From assembly GCA_001025035.1 (NCBI GenBank), contig LCZK01000006.1, positions 124,001-188,000 on the forward strand: 64,000 bases of DNA, written 5' to 3'. Positions 26,704 through 35,224 of this stretch are shown here, piece by piece (positions within the stretch are counted from its first letter, which is position 1; every line of letters starts with the position of its first letter). Made by a program: the position numbers and the translations under genes. Origin of the DNA: Actinobacteria bacterium IMCC26207. GTDB taxonomy: Bacteria; Actinomycetota; Acidimicrobiia; Acidimicrobiales; Microtrichaceae. The notes under the pieces were generated by a model. It had not been told where the DNA came from, did not search any database, and was given only the letters and a program-made list of their open reading frames with translations.

Positions 26704-27338
26704 CCATCCTGCTTACTCTTCTGATTGCCGCAGCAGCATTCCTGCTGGGTGCGTTCTTGTGGAGTTTTGCCGAATACCTGTTGCACCGTTTTGCCATGCA
26801 TGAACTCAAAGGCAAGGGCCTCATGAGCAACCAGCACCTTGAGCATCATGTGCGTTCCACCTGGTCATTCTCGGTCACTCATATTCTGAGCTGGATCGGC
26901 ATGCTGCTCGTGGGTGCAATTCTTTGGATGCCAATTGGCTGGATTCTTGTCGGGCCTGTCGCCGGAATCGCCTTGGCTTTGGGCTGGGCATGCGGATACT
27001 TCTTCTATGAGTATCAACATGCCGTAGCTCATCGCAGGGCACCCAAAAACCGCTACCAGCGTTGGGTCCGACAGAATCATTTCCAGCATCACTTTGGCCA
27101 GCCAATGAAGAACCACGGTGTCAGTACCCTGATCTGGGACAAGGTCTTTGGCACCTATGTGCAGACCGAACTCGTTCGAGTCCCAAGGCGATTGGCCCTG
27201 CCATGGATGATCGAGAATGGCGAGTTGCTGCCTGAGTTCACCGACACCTACATCCTTGTCGGTGCCCTTGATGACTCCGAACGCCTTGCAGCAATCGACC
27301 GAGCCCGAGCGTTCGCCTCGATAGCCCCACCCGACTAA
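26700..27338 (+). CDS. Fatty acid hydroxylase/sterol desaturase-family membrane enzyme
   Basis: The 212-residue protein has four hydrophobic segments and the His clusters that hold a di-iron centre in this superfamily: LHRFAMHE, NQHLEHH, EYQHAVAHRR and NHFQHHFG. It resembles the short bacterial fatty-acid/carotenoid-hydroxylase branch (PF04116). The ATG overlaps the TetR stop (ATGA), so it is co-translated with and probably repressed by that regulator. The substrate, lipid or carotenoid, cannot be decided. Confidence 0.85.
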   Translation: MTILLTLLIAAAAFLLGAFLWSFAEYLLHRFAMHELKGKGLMSNQHLEHHVRSTWSFSVTHILSWIGMLLVGAILWMPIGWILVGPVAGIALALGWACGYFFYEYQHAVAHRRAPKNRYQRWVRQNHFQHHFGQPMKNHGVSTLIWDKVFGTYVQTELVRVPRRLALPWMIENGELLPEFTDTYILVGALDDSERLAAIDRARAFASIAPPD

Positions 27339-27387
27339 CCCTGCTCCCAGAATCTCGCTGTCACACCCCCAACCTAGAGTCGTACAT

Positions 27388-28683
27388 ATGTTCGATACAG
27401 AAGGCTCGCCGGTTGATCTTCCGCCTACGAACCCCCTAGATATTGATCCGATCCTGAGTGCTCTGCGTAGCTTTGCAGTGTGGGATTCTTCTGCGGCCAC
27501 CGAGGATGAGCTACTCCGTCTCGCACCCCAAACCGAGCAGTTACGACGCCTTCTCGACTCCTTCTCCTGTCATGTCCTAGCTGAGCTCGACTCCCGTGGC
27601 AGTACCGACTCCGTTGACGGGATGCGCACTGGTCCGTGGCTTTCGCATCTTGCCAAGCTCCCCGTCGGTCCCACCAATGCCCGAGTCCGAGTCGCAACAA
27701 AACTTCGAGCCATCCTGCCAGATGCAGACACGGCTCTAGCCGAGGGGCTCATCAGCTATGAGCACGCAAAAGTCTTGGCCGAGGCATGCAACCCACGCAT
27801 TGCTGAATCATTTGCTGCAGTAGTCCCCGACCTGATTCAGGCCGCACAGCACTCCACGTTTGATCGCTGGCGCAAAGAGGTCGCCGGCCTAGCCGAGCTT
27901 CTAGATGCTGACGGCGGCCACACACCAGGCGACTGCGTATCCGACAACAAACTGTCTATGAGCCGGGGCTTAGAGAACACGCTGCAACTCAACGGGCAAC
28001 TCTGCGGGCAATTTGGACTCAGTGTGGAACATGCAATCAACACTCGTGCCGATCAGATATTCAAACGCATGCAGGCCGATCAGGAACTCACTCCAGACTT
28101 GACCGTTCCGCACAGGTCAACCCTGCGGGCGCTCGCACTGTGGGAGCTGATCAGAGAAACGGGATCTACTGACCTTGGATGCACCCAAGCACCAGTTACC
28201 GAACTCTCACTCGTTGTTCAGGCACAGGATGCTCAAACAGTCACCGATTCAGAGGGTCTGCCAATCGGTAGTACCGATCAATCCACCCTGCTCTGCGATC
28301 CAGTATTTCGGGCTGTGGTCACTACGGTTCATGGGATCGTGATTGCGCTTGGTCGTGATCAGCGGCTTGCTAATAGAGCACAAAGGCGGGCAATCGCTCA
28401 CCGCGACGGTGGCTGTGTGTGGCCCGGCTGCACGCACCGTCCGGCATGGACTGATGCCCATCACATCCAACACTGGCAGCACGGTGGCAGCACAGAGCTC
28501 TCAAATCTGGCCTCACTTTGCCGCTATCACCACATGGTCACTCATCGCAATGGGTGGAACATGCACGTCACCGATGACCAATGGTTCTGGTGGACATCTC
28601 CCACGGGTCAAACGTTCTGGTCACAACGCCACGGCAAGCAACGCGCCGGGCCAGCGCCAAACGAGTCTCCGCACAGGGAGTGA
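27388..28683 (+). CDS. DUF222 and HNH endonuclease-domain protein
   Basis: The 431-residue protein has an N-terminal DUF222 helical domain (the 13E12-repeat type widespread in actinobacteria) and a C-terminal HNH nuclease motif: RDGGCVWPGCTHRPAWTDAHHIQHWQHGGSTELSNLASLCRYHHMVTH. Two Cys pairs (CVWPGC, and one later) suggest a structural zinc, and HH, N and H are the catalytic residues. ATG 27388 has TAGAGT seven bases upstream, the leaderless pattern. These genes are often multicopy and mobile-looking, but I see no terminal repeats here. It converges with the repeat-containing membrane protein, nine bases apart. Confidence 0.9.
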   Translation: MFDTEGSPVDLPPTNPLDIDPILSALRSFAVWDSSAATEDELLRLAPQTEQLRRLLDSFSCHVLAELDSRGSTDSVDGMRTGPWLSHLAKLPVGPTNARVRVATKLRAILPDADTALAEGLISYEHAKVLAEACNPRIAESFAAVVPDLIQAAQHSTFDRWRKEVAGLAELLDADGGHTPGDCVSDNKLSMSRGLENTLQLNGQLCGQFGLSVEHAINTRADQIFKRMQADQELTPDLTVPHRSTLRALALWELIRETGSTDLGCTQAPVTELSLVVQAQDAQTVTDSEGLPIGSTDQSTLLCDPVFRAVVTTVHGIVIALGRDQRLANRAQRRAIAHRDGGCVWPGCTHRPAWTDAHHIQHWQHGGSTELSNLASLCRYHHMVTHRNGWNMHVTDDQWFWWTSPTGQTFWSQRHGKQRAGPAPNESPHRE

Positions 28684-28692
28684 CAGGCTGCG

Positions 28693-29346
28693 TCATACCC
28701 CAGTCACCGTTACGGATTTGCTGGAACTACCAGCCGATCCTGTGGCCGTCAGCAGATATGTGTGGGGACCCGCGCAGGAAAACGGGACGGAATCACTACC
28801 TGAACCACCTTGGTAGTTCTTGTACACCCCGGGTCCGTCAATTGCGAGTGACACTGCAGACGCGTTTGAGGTGGTCCAAGAAAGAGAGATGTAGGGGACT
28901 TGCTCGCCAGCACAAGAAACTGTCTTCGGAATTGAAAAACTGGTGATGACGGGCTTCGGTGGTGAGGTAACTGGTGGTGAGGTCGCTGGTGGGGACGTTG
29001 CTGGCGGAGAGGTCGCTGCGGGTGAGGTTGCGCGTGGCGCGTTCGGTCTATTCGTTGGAGTCGGCTCAATCGAACTTTCGGGAACGATCGTCGATTGCAG
29101 CACCTGGGAATCGCTGGTGGGAACTGTGCTACTCACTGTGCTCGTGGCTCGAGATTCAACCGCTGAGTTATTGGTCTCGCCATTTCTTAGGAGCAACATC
29201 AACAGCGCACCAACTCCTAAGCCAACGAGCAGGGCGACTACACCGAACAAAATAAACTTGCGCTGATCGCTCGTTGAATCCTCGGAAGCAACTTCCTCGG
29301 GTTCTGGACTGCCATCATCCTCGGGGTCAAGCGTTAGATCCTCCAT
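28693..29346 (-). CDS. Single-pass membrane protein with TSPPA repeats and an Ig-like C-terminal domain
   Basis: The 217-residue product has an acidic cytoplasmic N terminus, one membrane helix (FILFGVVALLVGLGVGALLMLLL, about residues 31-53), a Ser/Thr/Pro-rich stalk with five tandem TSPPA-type units, and an extracellular beta-rich domain (about 132-217) with two Cys (SCAGEQ, FSCAGP) and the pattern SLSWTTSNASAVSLAIDG, like an immunoglobulin-type fold. AAGGAG precedes ATG 29346. No known function. It lies ten bases downstream of the NUDIX gene on the same strand. Confidence 0.8.
   Translation of the reverse strand: MEDLTLDPEDDGSPEPEEVASEDSTSDQRKFILFGVVALLVGLGVGALLMLLLRNGETNNSAVESRATSTVSSTVPTSDSQVLQSTIVPESSIEPTPTNRPNAPRATSPAATSPPATSPPATSPPVTSPPKPVITSFSIPKTVSCAGEQVPYISLSWTTSNASAVSLAIDGPGVYKNYQGGSGSDSVPFSCAGPHTYLLTATGSAGSSSKSVTVTGV
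28958..29032. repeat. Five tandem 15-bp units encoding TSPPA
   Basis: Five imperfect 15-base units (first GGTGGTGAGGTAACT, second GGTGGTGAGGTCGCT) run without gaps through the stalk of the membrane protein. On the coding strand each encodes one T-S-P-P-A type pentapeptide. The in-frame length lets copy number vary without a frameshift. Confidence 0.85.
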
Positions 29347-29356
29347 GGTGGTCTCC

Positions 29357-30214
29357 TTAGTTTGAGTGTTCGTTCAAGATTGGCTGTGCCGTCATAGCGT
29401 CATAGATTCCGCTGGGATGCTCCGTCGTCCCGGGCAACACAATGCGAAGGCCTGCACCAAAATCTTTCATGAAGGGCAGCATTGGTGTGATCTCTGTTTG
29501 CATGGCGGCGTGTTCAAGAACTTGAGCAGCAGAATCAAACTTCGCTAGCTCGATCATGGTCCGAATCGTTGGAAAGATCATCGTGATGCGCGCAGCTTCT
29601 TGGTCTGCAAGAGCCGTCGCTGGGGTCAACCACCGCGTGGCTATCACCTCGGCATCATCATGAAGAGCCACTTGACCCTCGGGTGCGGCCGCCACAAAGA
29701 ACCGAGTGTCGTAGCGCCGTGGAGCGCCGAGTGGAGTCACCCACCGTGAAAAATAATGGATACTGCCAACTTCAAGTCGAAGTTGCTCCTCAAGACAAAT
29801 CTCAGCCAGCCTGCGGCGCCCGCTATCGACATCACGACGATGGACTTCAAACCGGGCCGCTACCTCTGGGTCCGAAAACGAGATCCTCTCCCCATCTGCC
29901 GTTTCTGCTAGCAGCAGGCCTGCCTCTTCAAAGGACTCGCGAATAGCTGCAACCCAAAAAGCCAACCCGCCTTGGTCAACATCCAAAACACGCGAAGCCT
30001 CTACGTCGGTCCGACCGAGGAACATGTCATCAAGGTCATGGCCGGCATCTTGAGGGTCCACACCCCCACCGGGAAAGACATACGCGCCGCCGACATAGTC
30101 CGACTGCAAGTTGCGTTGCAACATGCAGACCTCAACTCCATCCAGTCCGTCGCGCAGCAACATCACCGTGGCCGCATCGCGAACTTCAACCCCGTTGGGG
30201 TCAGACTGGCCCAT
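29357..30214 (-). CDS. NUDIX hydrolase (NUDT7/19-like)
   Basis: The 285-residue protein has a Nudix box ending in AAIRESFEEAGLLLAE, whose RExxEExG core binds the metal, and an N-terminal VMLLRDG...GAYVFPGGGVD. Its length and C-terminal helical extension are like the CoA-diphosphatase/NUDT19 group, so a nucleoside-diphosphate derivative is the likely substrate. ATG 30214 is preferred to TTG 30217 because AGGT lies just upstream. It lies 43 bases from whiB. A NUDIX gene is also found in this neighbourhood in mycobacteria. Confidence 0.9.
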   Translation of the reverse strand: MGQSDPNGVEVRDAATVMLLRDGLDGVEVCMLQRNLQSDYVGGAYVFPGGGVDPQDAGHDLDDMFLGRTDVEASRVLDVDQGGLAFWVAAIRESFEEAGLLLAETADGERISFSDPEVAARFEVHRRDVDSGRRRLAEICLEEQLRLEVGSIHYFSRWVTPLGAPRRYDTRFFVAAAPEGQVALHDDAEVIATRWLTPATALADQEAARITMIFPTIRTMIELAKFDSAAQVLEHAAMQTEITPMLPFMKDFGAGLRIVLPGTTEHPSGIYDAMTAQPILNEHSN

Positions 30215-30257
30215 CAAGACCTACTTTGTAGCTGCCTAGATTCTAGCCGCGCTGGAT

Positions 30258-30518
30258 TTAGCTGCGCTGACTCTCGAGCGACCTGCGCTCGCTTTCGTTC
30301 AGACCGCCCCAAATACCGTGGGACTCACCGATCTGGATTGAATAGGCCAAACAGTCAGTCTCTACCGAACATCCGGCACAAATTGCTTTGGCGCGACGCT
30401 CGCGCTCAATCCGATCCGCCTTCCGCTCAAATTGCGGTGGTGGAAAGAAAACTGCTGATTGCGGACCACGGCATGCTGCTTTGGCTTGCCATGCACTTGA
30501 ACACTGTTGTGCACTCAC
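30258..30518 (-). CDS. WhiB-family iron-sulfur regulator (WblA/WhiB4-like by context)
   Basis: The 86-residue protein has the four cluster ligands Cys16, Cys47, Cys50 and Cys56 (CxxCxxxxxC), the GIWGG turn, and a C-terminal stretch with only a few basic residues. WhiB proteins bind a 4Fe-4S cluster and regulate through sigma factor contact. GTG 30518 follows GGGGG by about nine bases. Proximity to two ArsA-like ATPases is the known neighbourhood of Streptomyces wblA and mycobacterial whiB4; here the order includes an NfeD gene between them. The ortholog assignment is inferred from context. Confidence 0.9.
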   Translation of the reverse strand: MSAQQCSSAWQAKAACRGPQSAVFFPPPQFERKADRIERERRAKAICAGCSVETDCLAYSIQIGESHGIWGGLNESERRSLESQRS

Positions 30519-30548
30519 TGGTACGAACCCCCTCGCTCAGTGCCATTG

Positions 30549-30578
30549 ACCATAAAGCAGTAGTTGCACCAAGAACAA
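30549..30578 (-). promoter_or_regulatory. Candidate promoter of the whiB-like gene
   Basis: On the minus strand, TTGTTC (30573-30578), 18 bases, then TATGGT (30549-30554), which would start transcription about 25 bases before GTG 30518. It lies in the 73-base gap after the NfeD gene. Assigned by eye. Confidence 0.4.
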
Positions 30579-30591
30579 GAGGAAATCTGAA

Positions 30592-31962
30592 TTATTTCGC
30601 GGGTCCCTCTACCTGTGATTCTGTCTCAGGGTCAGCTTCAGGTTCAGGTTCACCCTTTCGACCCGACCGCATCTCGCGATAATCCATGGCGCCACCCTCC
30701 TCGGGTTCAACCCCAAGAACAAGCCCATCGATCTCTACCACCCGGATACTGTCACCCACCAAGACCGGTGTCGCACGATTCGTTCGTGCTCGCCACTGCG
30801 CTCCTCGAATGAGCACCATGCCCTCTGGATTGATTTCACTACTCGCTTCGCCAAGTTCACCAATCATCCACTCCCGACCAATAGTTGGGGTAGCAAAACG
30901 TGTGCGAATCATTGCAGGCATCCCAGAAAACACCACCACTCCCATTCCCGCGATTCCAGCGAGCAGGGCAATCCAGGTGGGTCGGAACTCGACAAACAAG
31001 AACACCGAGCCAACGCTGAAGGCCACCATCGAAATAATCGTCCAGAGTCGCGGAACGCCAGTTTGCATATCAATGGCGAACCCGAAGAACGAGAACAACA
31101 ACAGGGCCAAGGCCCAAGAGGTAAACGGCAGCTCCGCAACCCCAAAGCCTGCGAGCAACACAAACACTGCGCCGATCACGCCGGCCACCCCAACACCTGC
31201 AGTAAAGAATTCAAACAACAACAGCCCCAGTCCGATGACCAACAACAGGTATGCAACCGAGGGGCTCGCTGCAGTGTGCATCAGTTGCACCTGAAGCGAC
31301 AGCTTCGACAGTCGGACCCGTTGTACGGGTTGCTTCTGCTCACGACCATCCACCTTGACCACTTTGGTCTCTACCGAGTCAAGGTTGCCCACATGATCCA
31401 CCAAGGTTGGGTCAAAGCGATCAACCAAGCCCGCCTTCACCGCCGCCTCACCAGAGAATGTTCGCGTCAGGCCAGCGGCTGCTCGACCGGCAAATAGGTC
31501 GCCAAACTGCTGCTCATCGAGTCGCTGCGAACCAACATCACCGATCTTTGAACCAGGGGTAATCCCCGAGGAGTCAGCAACTTGAGCTAACTCGGCCGCG
31601 CCACCCAATGCGTACGAACCAGATGCACCGATCCAGATCGAAACTGGAATTCCTGAGCCTTGGATGGCAGCGGCAACCTGATCTAGACGGGTATCAGAAA
31701 CGGCGGAGCCGGCACTGTCGAATTGCAGCACCACACCCACCACGTCTCCGGCGGCATTCGCTCGCTCAATGCTGTCAATCATGAAGTTCGCTTCGATCTC
31801 ATCGATCAGGCCATCAACGGCCACCACGTCAACGCAGCCTGACTTCCCACAGCTGCCTTGAGCAGAAACTGCAGGCGCCAATGAAGCGGCCAACGCGGCA
31901 ATGCCACCAATCAGCACCAAGGTGATAGCAAGTCGCCGAGTAGGTCTAGGTAGTGTGAACAC
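30592..31962 (-). CDS. NfeD-family membrane protein with ClpP-like domain
   Basis: The 456-residue protein has a signal peptide (to about residue 35), a ClpP-class serine-protease-like domain (VVLQFDSAGSAVSDTRLD, VSIWIGASGSYALGGAAELA, TPGSKIGDVG), four or more membrane helices (about 240-345), and a C-terminal OB-fold NfeD domain (GMVLIRGAQWRART) with an acidic tail. Family members cleave or scaffold stomatin-like proteins, but no stomatin gene is adjacent. Whether the catalytic Ser/Lys pair is intact is unsure. GTG 31962 has GGAG eight bases upstream. It is divergent from the ArsA gene with a 23-base gap. Confidence 0.85.
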   Translation of the reverse strand: MFTLPRPTRRLAITLVLIGGIAALAASLAPAVSAQGSCGKSGCVDVVAVDGLIDEIEANFMIDSIERANAAGDVVGVVLQFDSAGSAVSDTRLDQVAAAIQGSGIPVSIWIGASGSYALGGAAELAQVADSSGITPGSKIGDVGSQRLDEQQFGDLFAGRAAAGLTRTFSGEAAVKAGLVDRFDPTLVDHVGNLDSVETKVVKVDGREQKQPVQRVRLSKLSLQVQLMHTAASPSVAYLLLVIGLGLLLFEFFTAGVGVAGVIGAVFVLLAGFGVAELPFTSWALALLLFSFFGFAIDMQTGVPRLWTIISMVAFSVGSVFLFVEFRPTWIALLAGIAGMGVVVFSGMPAMIRTRFATPTIGREWMIGELGEASSEINPEGMVLIRGAQWRARTNRATPVLVGDSIRVVEIDGLVLGVEPEEGGAMDYREMRSGRKGEPEPEADPETESQVEGPAK

Positions 31963-31985
31963 AGTGCGAACTCCGAACGGAAATC

Positions 31986-32954
31986 GTGGATCCTAAGCAG
32001 TTTTTGACTACATCAGGTGTAATCATCGTCGCCGGGAAAGGCGGTGTCGGCAAAACGGCCGTCTCCGCTGCCCTAGCGATGGCTTCTTCATCTGTTGGAT
32101 TACGCACGCTTATTGTTGAAGTTGAAGGCAAGAGTGGACTCGCCTCACTGTTCAACTCGGCGCAATTCAGCTACAGCGAAATCCAGTTGGTCGAGCCAAG
32201 CCTAGGTCTAGGCGAGGTCAGGGCCCGCACGGTCCTGCCAGAGGATGCCCTGTTGGACTACCTCAAGGATCACGGCCTGAAGCGCATCTCCGGCCGACTC
32301 GTCTCTACAGGGGCACTCGATGTTGTCGCAACCGCAGTTCCAGGTATCAGCGATATTTTGGTCCTCGGGAAGATCAAACAGCTTGAGCGATCCCGTGAGT
32401 TTGACCTGATCATCGTTGACGCCCCCGCCGCAGGCCATGCAATTACTTTTCTTCGATCAGCTAGCGGCCTTGAGGACGCAGTCAAGGTCGGGCCAATCAA
32501 CACTCAGGCAAAGGATGTTCTGGCGTTACTCAATGACCCCACAAGGTGTCGAGTGTTATTAGTTACCTCCCCCGAGGAAACGCCGGTAAATGAACTCATC
32601 GAAACTGCCTACAGCTTGGAGGACGAGGTAGGGGTGAGCCTCGGACCCGTAGTCGTCAATGGGGTTCTTCCCGAGCTACCTGGCCTGCAAGCGAATCCAC
32701 TCGAAGCAGCAGCCCAGGCTGGAATCGAACTGCAGCCATCAGAAGCCCAGAATCTCGCAGATGCAGCGCTCTTCCGATTGCAACGAACTGCTTTGCAGCG
32801 AGCCCAGCTTGATCGCATGGCTCAGGAGCTTCCTCTGGCTCAGTTGCTCCTTCCGTATGTGTTCACATCTGAACTCGGCCCCGATGGACTGGCTCAACTC
32901 TCCAACGGCCTGCTCGCAAAGATTCGCGACCTACCTGATCCAAGTCGGAGCTGA
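31986..32954 (+). CDS. ArsA/Get3-like ATPase, first subunit
   Basis: The 322-residue protein has the deviant Walker A GKGGVGKT with the signature lysine (about residues 17-24), a Walker B-like LIIVDAPAAGH, and switch regions of the ArsA/Get3 family. In actinobacteria such ATPases come as adjacent pairs (the mycobacterial Rv3679-Rv3680 type). The start is GTG 31986. Only 23 bases separate it from the divergent NfeD gene. The second subunit begins five bases after its stop. No arsenic genes are nearby, so an arsenite pump is unlikely. Confidence 0.9.
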   Translation: MDPKQFLTTSGVIIVAGKGGVGKTAVSAALAMASSSVGLRTLIVEVEGKSGLASLFNSAQFSYSEIQLVEPSLGLGEVRARTVLPEDALLDYLKDHGLKRISGRLVSTGALDVVATAVPGISDILVLGKIKQLERSREFDLIIVDAPAAGHAITFLRSASGLEDAVKVGPINTQAKDVLALLNDPTRCRVLLVTSPEETPVNELIETAYSLEDEVGVSLGPVVVNGVLPELPGLQANPLEAAAQAGIELQPSEAQNLADAALFRLQRTALQRAQLDRMAQELPLAQLLLPYVFTSELGPDGLAQLSNGLLAKIRDLPDPSRS

Positions 32955-32959
32955 TTCAG

Positions 32960-34054
32960 ATGTCGCTTGAGTCGGTGGTAGCGCAGAGCAATGTGATTGT
33001 GTGTTGCGGATCGGGTGGGGTTGGCAAGACAACCACTGCTGCGGTCATTGCGCTGCACGCGGCGCTGCAGGGCCGCAAAACTGTGGTCGTGACCATCGAC
33101 CCGGCCCGGCGATTAGCTGATGCTCTCGGTCTCGACGGCCTGACCAACGAGCCTGCTCAGATCCCGGGATTGCCAGAGGGGTCCGGCGAGATGTGGGCCA
33201 TGATGCTCGACACGAAGGCAACCTTTGACGGGCTCGTGCGCAGGTACGCAGCGGATTCAAACCAGACCGAACAGATTCTCGAAAACAGCTTCTATCGCAA
33301 TATCTCGAGTTCGTTGTCGGGAACGCAGGAATACATGGCCTCGGAAAAGCTCTACGAGCTTGCTATTGAGTCGGACTACGACCTCGTCGTAGTCGACACT
33401 CCACCCACTCGAAACGCTCTGGACTTCCTTGAAGCCCCCAGACGCCTTGCAAAATTCTTGGACCACCGGATCTACAAGGTGCTAATGCTGCCAACTCGAG
33501 GCATCGTTAAGGCAGTCAATGTTGCGGCCCAAACGCTGCTGAGATCAATCTCAAAGGTGGTCGGGACAGAGGTCATTGCGGATGCCGTAGCGTTCTTCGG
33601 TGCATTTGAGGGCATGGAACAGGGCTTCAAGGAACGTGCAGCAGAGGTTGACTCCCTCCTCTCACAGCCCGATACTGCATTCATTCTGATTGCTTCACCG
33701 CACGCCGACACCATGGCCGAGGCACAGTTTTTTGCTGCTCGACTCAGAGAGCTGAAAATCACCGTTCGGGCGCTCATTGTCAATCGAATGCAACCACGCT
33801 TTGGTGCTAACCACAGCCCCGAAGACCTTGCTGAACGCTACGCAGGGACCCCCCTTGGCGAGCAGTACCGGTGTCTAGCTGAGGCACAGCACCTAGCTAG
33901 AGGTGAACAGAAACACTTGTTAGGTCTCGCTCAGGAACTAGCTCCGGCACCAGTAGTGCAGGTACCAGTTCAGGCGTTTGAGGTCAGCAACATGGCCACA
34001 CTGCAGATGCTGGGCCAAGCAATGTTCGACACCGATGTAACCTCGGAAGCGTGA
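32960..34054 (+). CDS. ArsA/Get3-like ATPase, second subunit
   Basis: The 364-residue protein has a P-loop GSGGVGKTT in which the signature lysine of ArsA/Get3 (GKGG) is serine, then VTIDPARRLADALGL and VVVDTPPTRNALDFLEAP. This matches the second member of the actinobacterial pair, where the two proteins are thought to assemble as a heterodimer. It ends in GTGA shared with the receiver-domain gene, so the three genes are coupled. The altered lysine may make this subunit dependent on its partner for catalysis. Confidence 0.9.
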   Translation: MSLESVVAQSNVIVCCGSGGVGKTTTAAVIALHAALQGRKTVVVTIDPARRLADALGLDGLTNEPAQIPGLPEGSGEMWAMMLDTKATFDGLVRRYAADSNQTEQILENSFYRNISSSLSGTQEYMASEKLYELAIESDYDLVVVDTPPTRNALDFLEAPRRLAKFLDHRIYKVLMLPTRGIVKAVNVAAQTLLRSISKVVGTEVIADAVAFFGAFEGMEQGFKERAAEVDSLLSQPDTAFILIASPHADTMAEAQFFAARLRELKITVRALIVNRMQPRFGANHSPEDLAERYAGTPLGEQYRCLAEAQHLARGEQKHLLGLAQELAPAPVVQVPVQAFEVSNMATLQMLGQAMFDTDVTSEA

Positions 34055-34497
34055 GCACTTCAACTCCTCAACTCATTCTGGTAGCGACGGATGCCGACGA
34101 AGTCTTCAACGGGATCGACGCAGCCCTCGCAGACTCCACGACCCAGGTCGAGCGCGTTGGCGCAGGCCGAGAAGTCCTTGCGGCTGTTCGAGCATTAGCA
34201 CCGGCTCTGGTCATCTTGGACTTGCAAATTGGCAACATGGGTGGAGTCGCAACCTGCATGGGTTTGCGAAACGAAGAGAGCTTCGGCCGCATTGATCCAC
34301 AGAACATCCTCATCCTGCTTGACCGGCAGGCAGACGTCTTTATTGCTGGGCGCTCAGGTGCGGACGGGTGGCTCGTGAAGCCCTTGAACTCGCTGCGTGT
34401 ACGCAAGGCCGTGCAACAGGTTCTGTCGGGTGGCACCTATACCGAGGGTGTAGAAGAAGCCGAAGAAGCAGCCCCCGTTACCGTCGAAGCCTCCTGA
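34051..34497 (+). CDS. Single-domain response regulator-like protein
   Basis: The 148-residue protein is a CheY-like receiver: the acidic pair in ATDADE, phospho-acceptor Asp in LVILDLQIGNMGG, and Lys in DGWLVKPLN. There is no output domain; an acidic tail (EEAEEAAPVTVEAS) follows. No histidine kinase is adjacent. The GTG start overlaps the ArsA stop by four bases, so it is translated with the ATPase pair and may act as their switch. It is followed by the tRNA gene on the same strand. Confidence 0.88.
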   Translation: MSTSTPQLILVATDADEVFNGIDAALADSTTQVERVGAGREVLAAVRALAPALVILDLQIGNMGGVATCMGLRNEESFGRIDPQNILILLDRQADVFIAGRSGADGWLVKPLNSLRVRKAVQQVLSGGTYTEGVEEAEEAAPVTVEAS

Positions 34498-34519
34498 GAA
34501 CTACGATCACAACTCAATC

Positions 34520-34596
34520 CGGGTGGTAGCGCAGCTTGGTAGCGCGCCTCGTTCGGGACGAGGAGGTCGGGAGTTCAAATCTCCCTCACCCGACCA
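34520..34596 (+). tRNA. tRNA-Pro (anticodon CGG)
   Basis: The 77-base gene folds as a cloverleaf: acceptor CGGGTGG with TCACCCG (one G-U pair), D stem GCGC/GCGC, anticodon stem CCTCG/CGAGG with loop TTCGGGA, and T stem GGGAG/CTCCC with loop TTCAAAT. Anticodon CGG decodes the proline codon CCG. The CCA end is encoded. Confidence 0.97.
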
Positions 34597-34600
34597 ACCT

Positions 34601-34640
34601 GGATCACCTGGCCTTTTGGGGCTAGGTGATCCTTGGTTTT
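34601..34640 (+). terminator. Rho-independent terminator after tRNA-Pro
   Basis: GGATCACCT (34601-34609) pairs with AGGTGATCC (34624-34632), extended by an inner GCC/GGC, and is followed by TTGGTTTT. It begins four bases after the tRNA. The stretch 34641-34727 shows no further signal. Confidence 0.85.
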
Positions 34641-34727
34641 GGGCAGATCTCTAGGCCGGGATGCAATGTTCGTCACAAATTCAAAAAGAATGTCAAGGTC
34701 ATGCCTGATGGGGTCGACAACTAATTC

Positions 34728-35189
34728 ATGATCGGCACCCCCGCCCCCACAACCCTTCGGTTCATCATGGCCCTTTTTGCTCTGGCCTTTGGCGCAGTCA
34801 CACTTTCTTCTTGTGAATCAACCGATTCAGACCGCCTCGCCGTAATCGGCGCAGTGAACTGGAGCCGGGTCGAGAACGGCCTACCAGCCCTCTCCGAACA
34901 CGTCACCTTGAATATGAAGGCAGATGCTTGGGCTGTGCAACTGCGTGATGAATGCAATATTCATCACTCCACGCTCTCTGATGGCGCCCCGCCCGAATGG
35001 CGCAAGCTAGGTGAGAACGTCGGCCGAGGCGGCAGCATCGAGCAGGTCCACACTGCTTACCTCAACTCTCCCGGTCACCGTGCCAACATCTTGGACCCAA
35101 GCTTCACCTCAATGGGTGCCGGCGCCGTCTGGGGAACTTGTAACGGCCAGCGAACCGTCTTCACCGTGCAAGTCTTTATGCGCTCCTGA
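34728..35189 (+). CDS. CAP-domain (SCP/PR1) lipoprotein
   Basis: The 153-residue product has a signal peptide with lipobox Cys29 (LSSC) and a single CAP domain: NWSRVENGLPALSEHVTLNMKADAWA, CNIHHSTLSDG, GENVGRG, and the CAP signature YLNSPGHRANILDPSF. It keeps two His and a Glu of the CAP cavity. Bacterial CAP proteins are secreted and of mostly unknown role. No clear ribosome-binding site precedes ATG 34728; the alternative ATG 34767 would truncate the signal peptide. Confidence 0.85.
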   Translation: MIGTPAPTTLRFIMALFALAFGAVTLSSCESTDSDRLAVIGAVNWSRVENGLPALSEHVTLNMKADAWAVQLRDECNIHHSTLSDGAPPEWRKLGENVGRGGSIEQVHTAYLNSPGHRANILDPSFTSMGAGAVWGTCNGQRTVFTVQVFMRS

Positions 35190-35224
35190 ATTCGTTGGAT
35201 CTCGGGCCCGGATAATGTCTCGGT

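Noticed and set aside
27388..28683. DUF222-HNH gene as part of a mobile element
   Set aside because: The domain is common and often multicopy in actinobacteria, but no terminal repeats, target duplications or transposase genes flank it here.
28958..29032. Short tandem repeats considered as a CRISPR array
   Set aside because: The units are 15 bases, contiguous and coding, with no spacers and no cas genes nearby.
29972..30682. 236-codon open frame on the plus strand
   Set aside because: It runs opposite the NUDIX and whiB genes and the end of nfeD. Both real genes have clear motifs on the minus strand.
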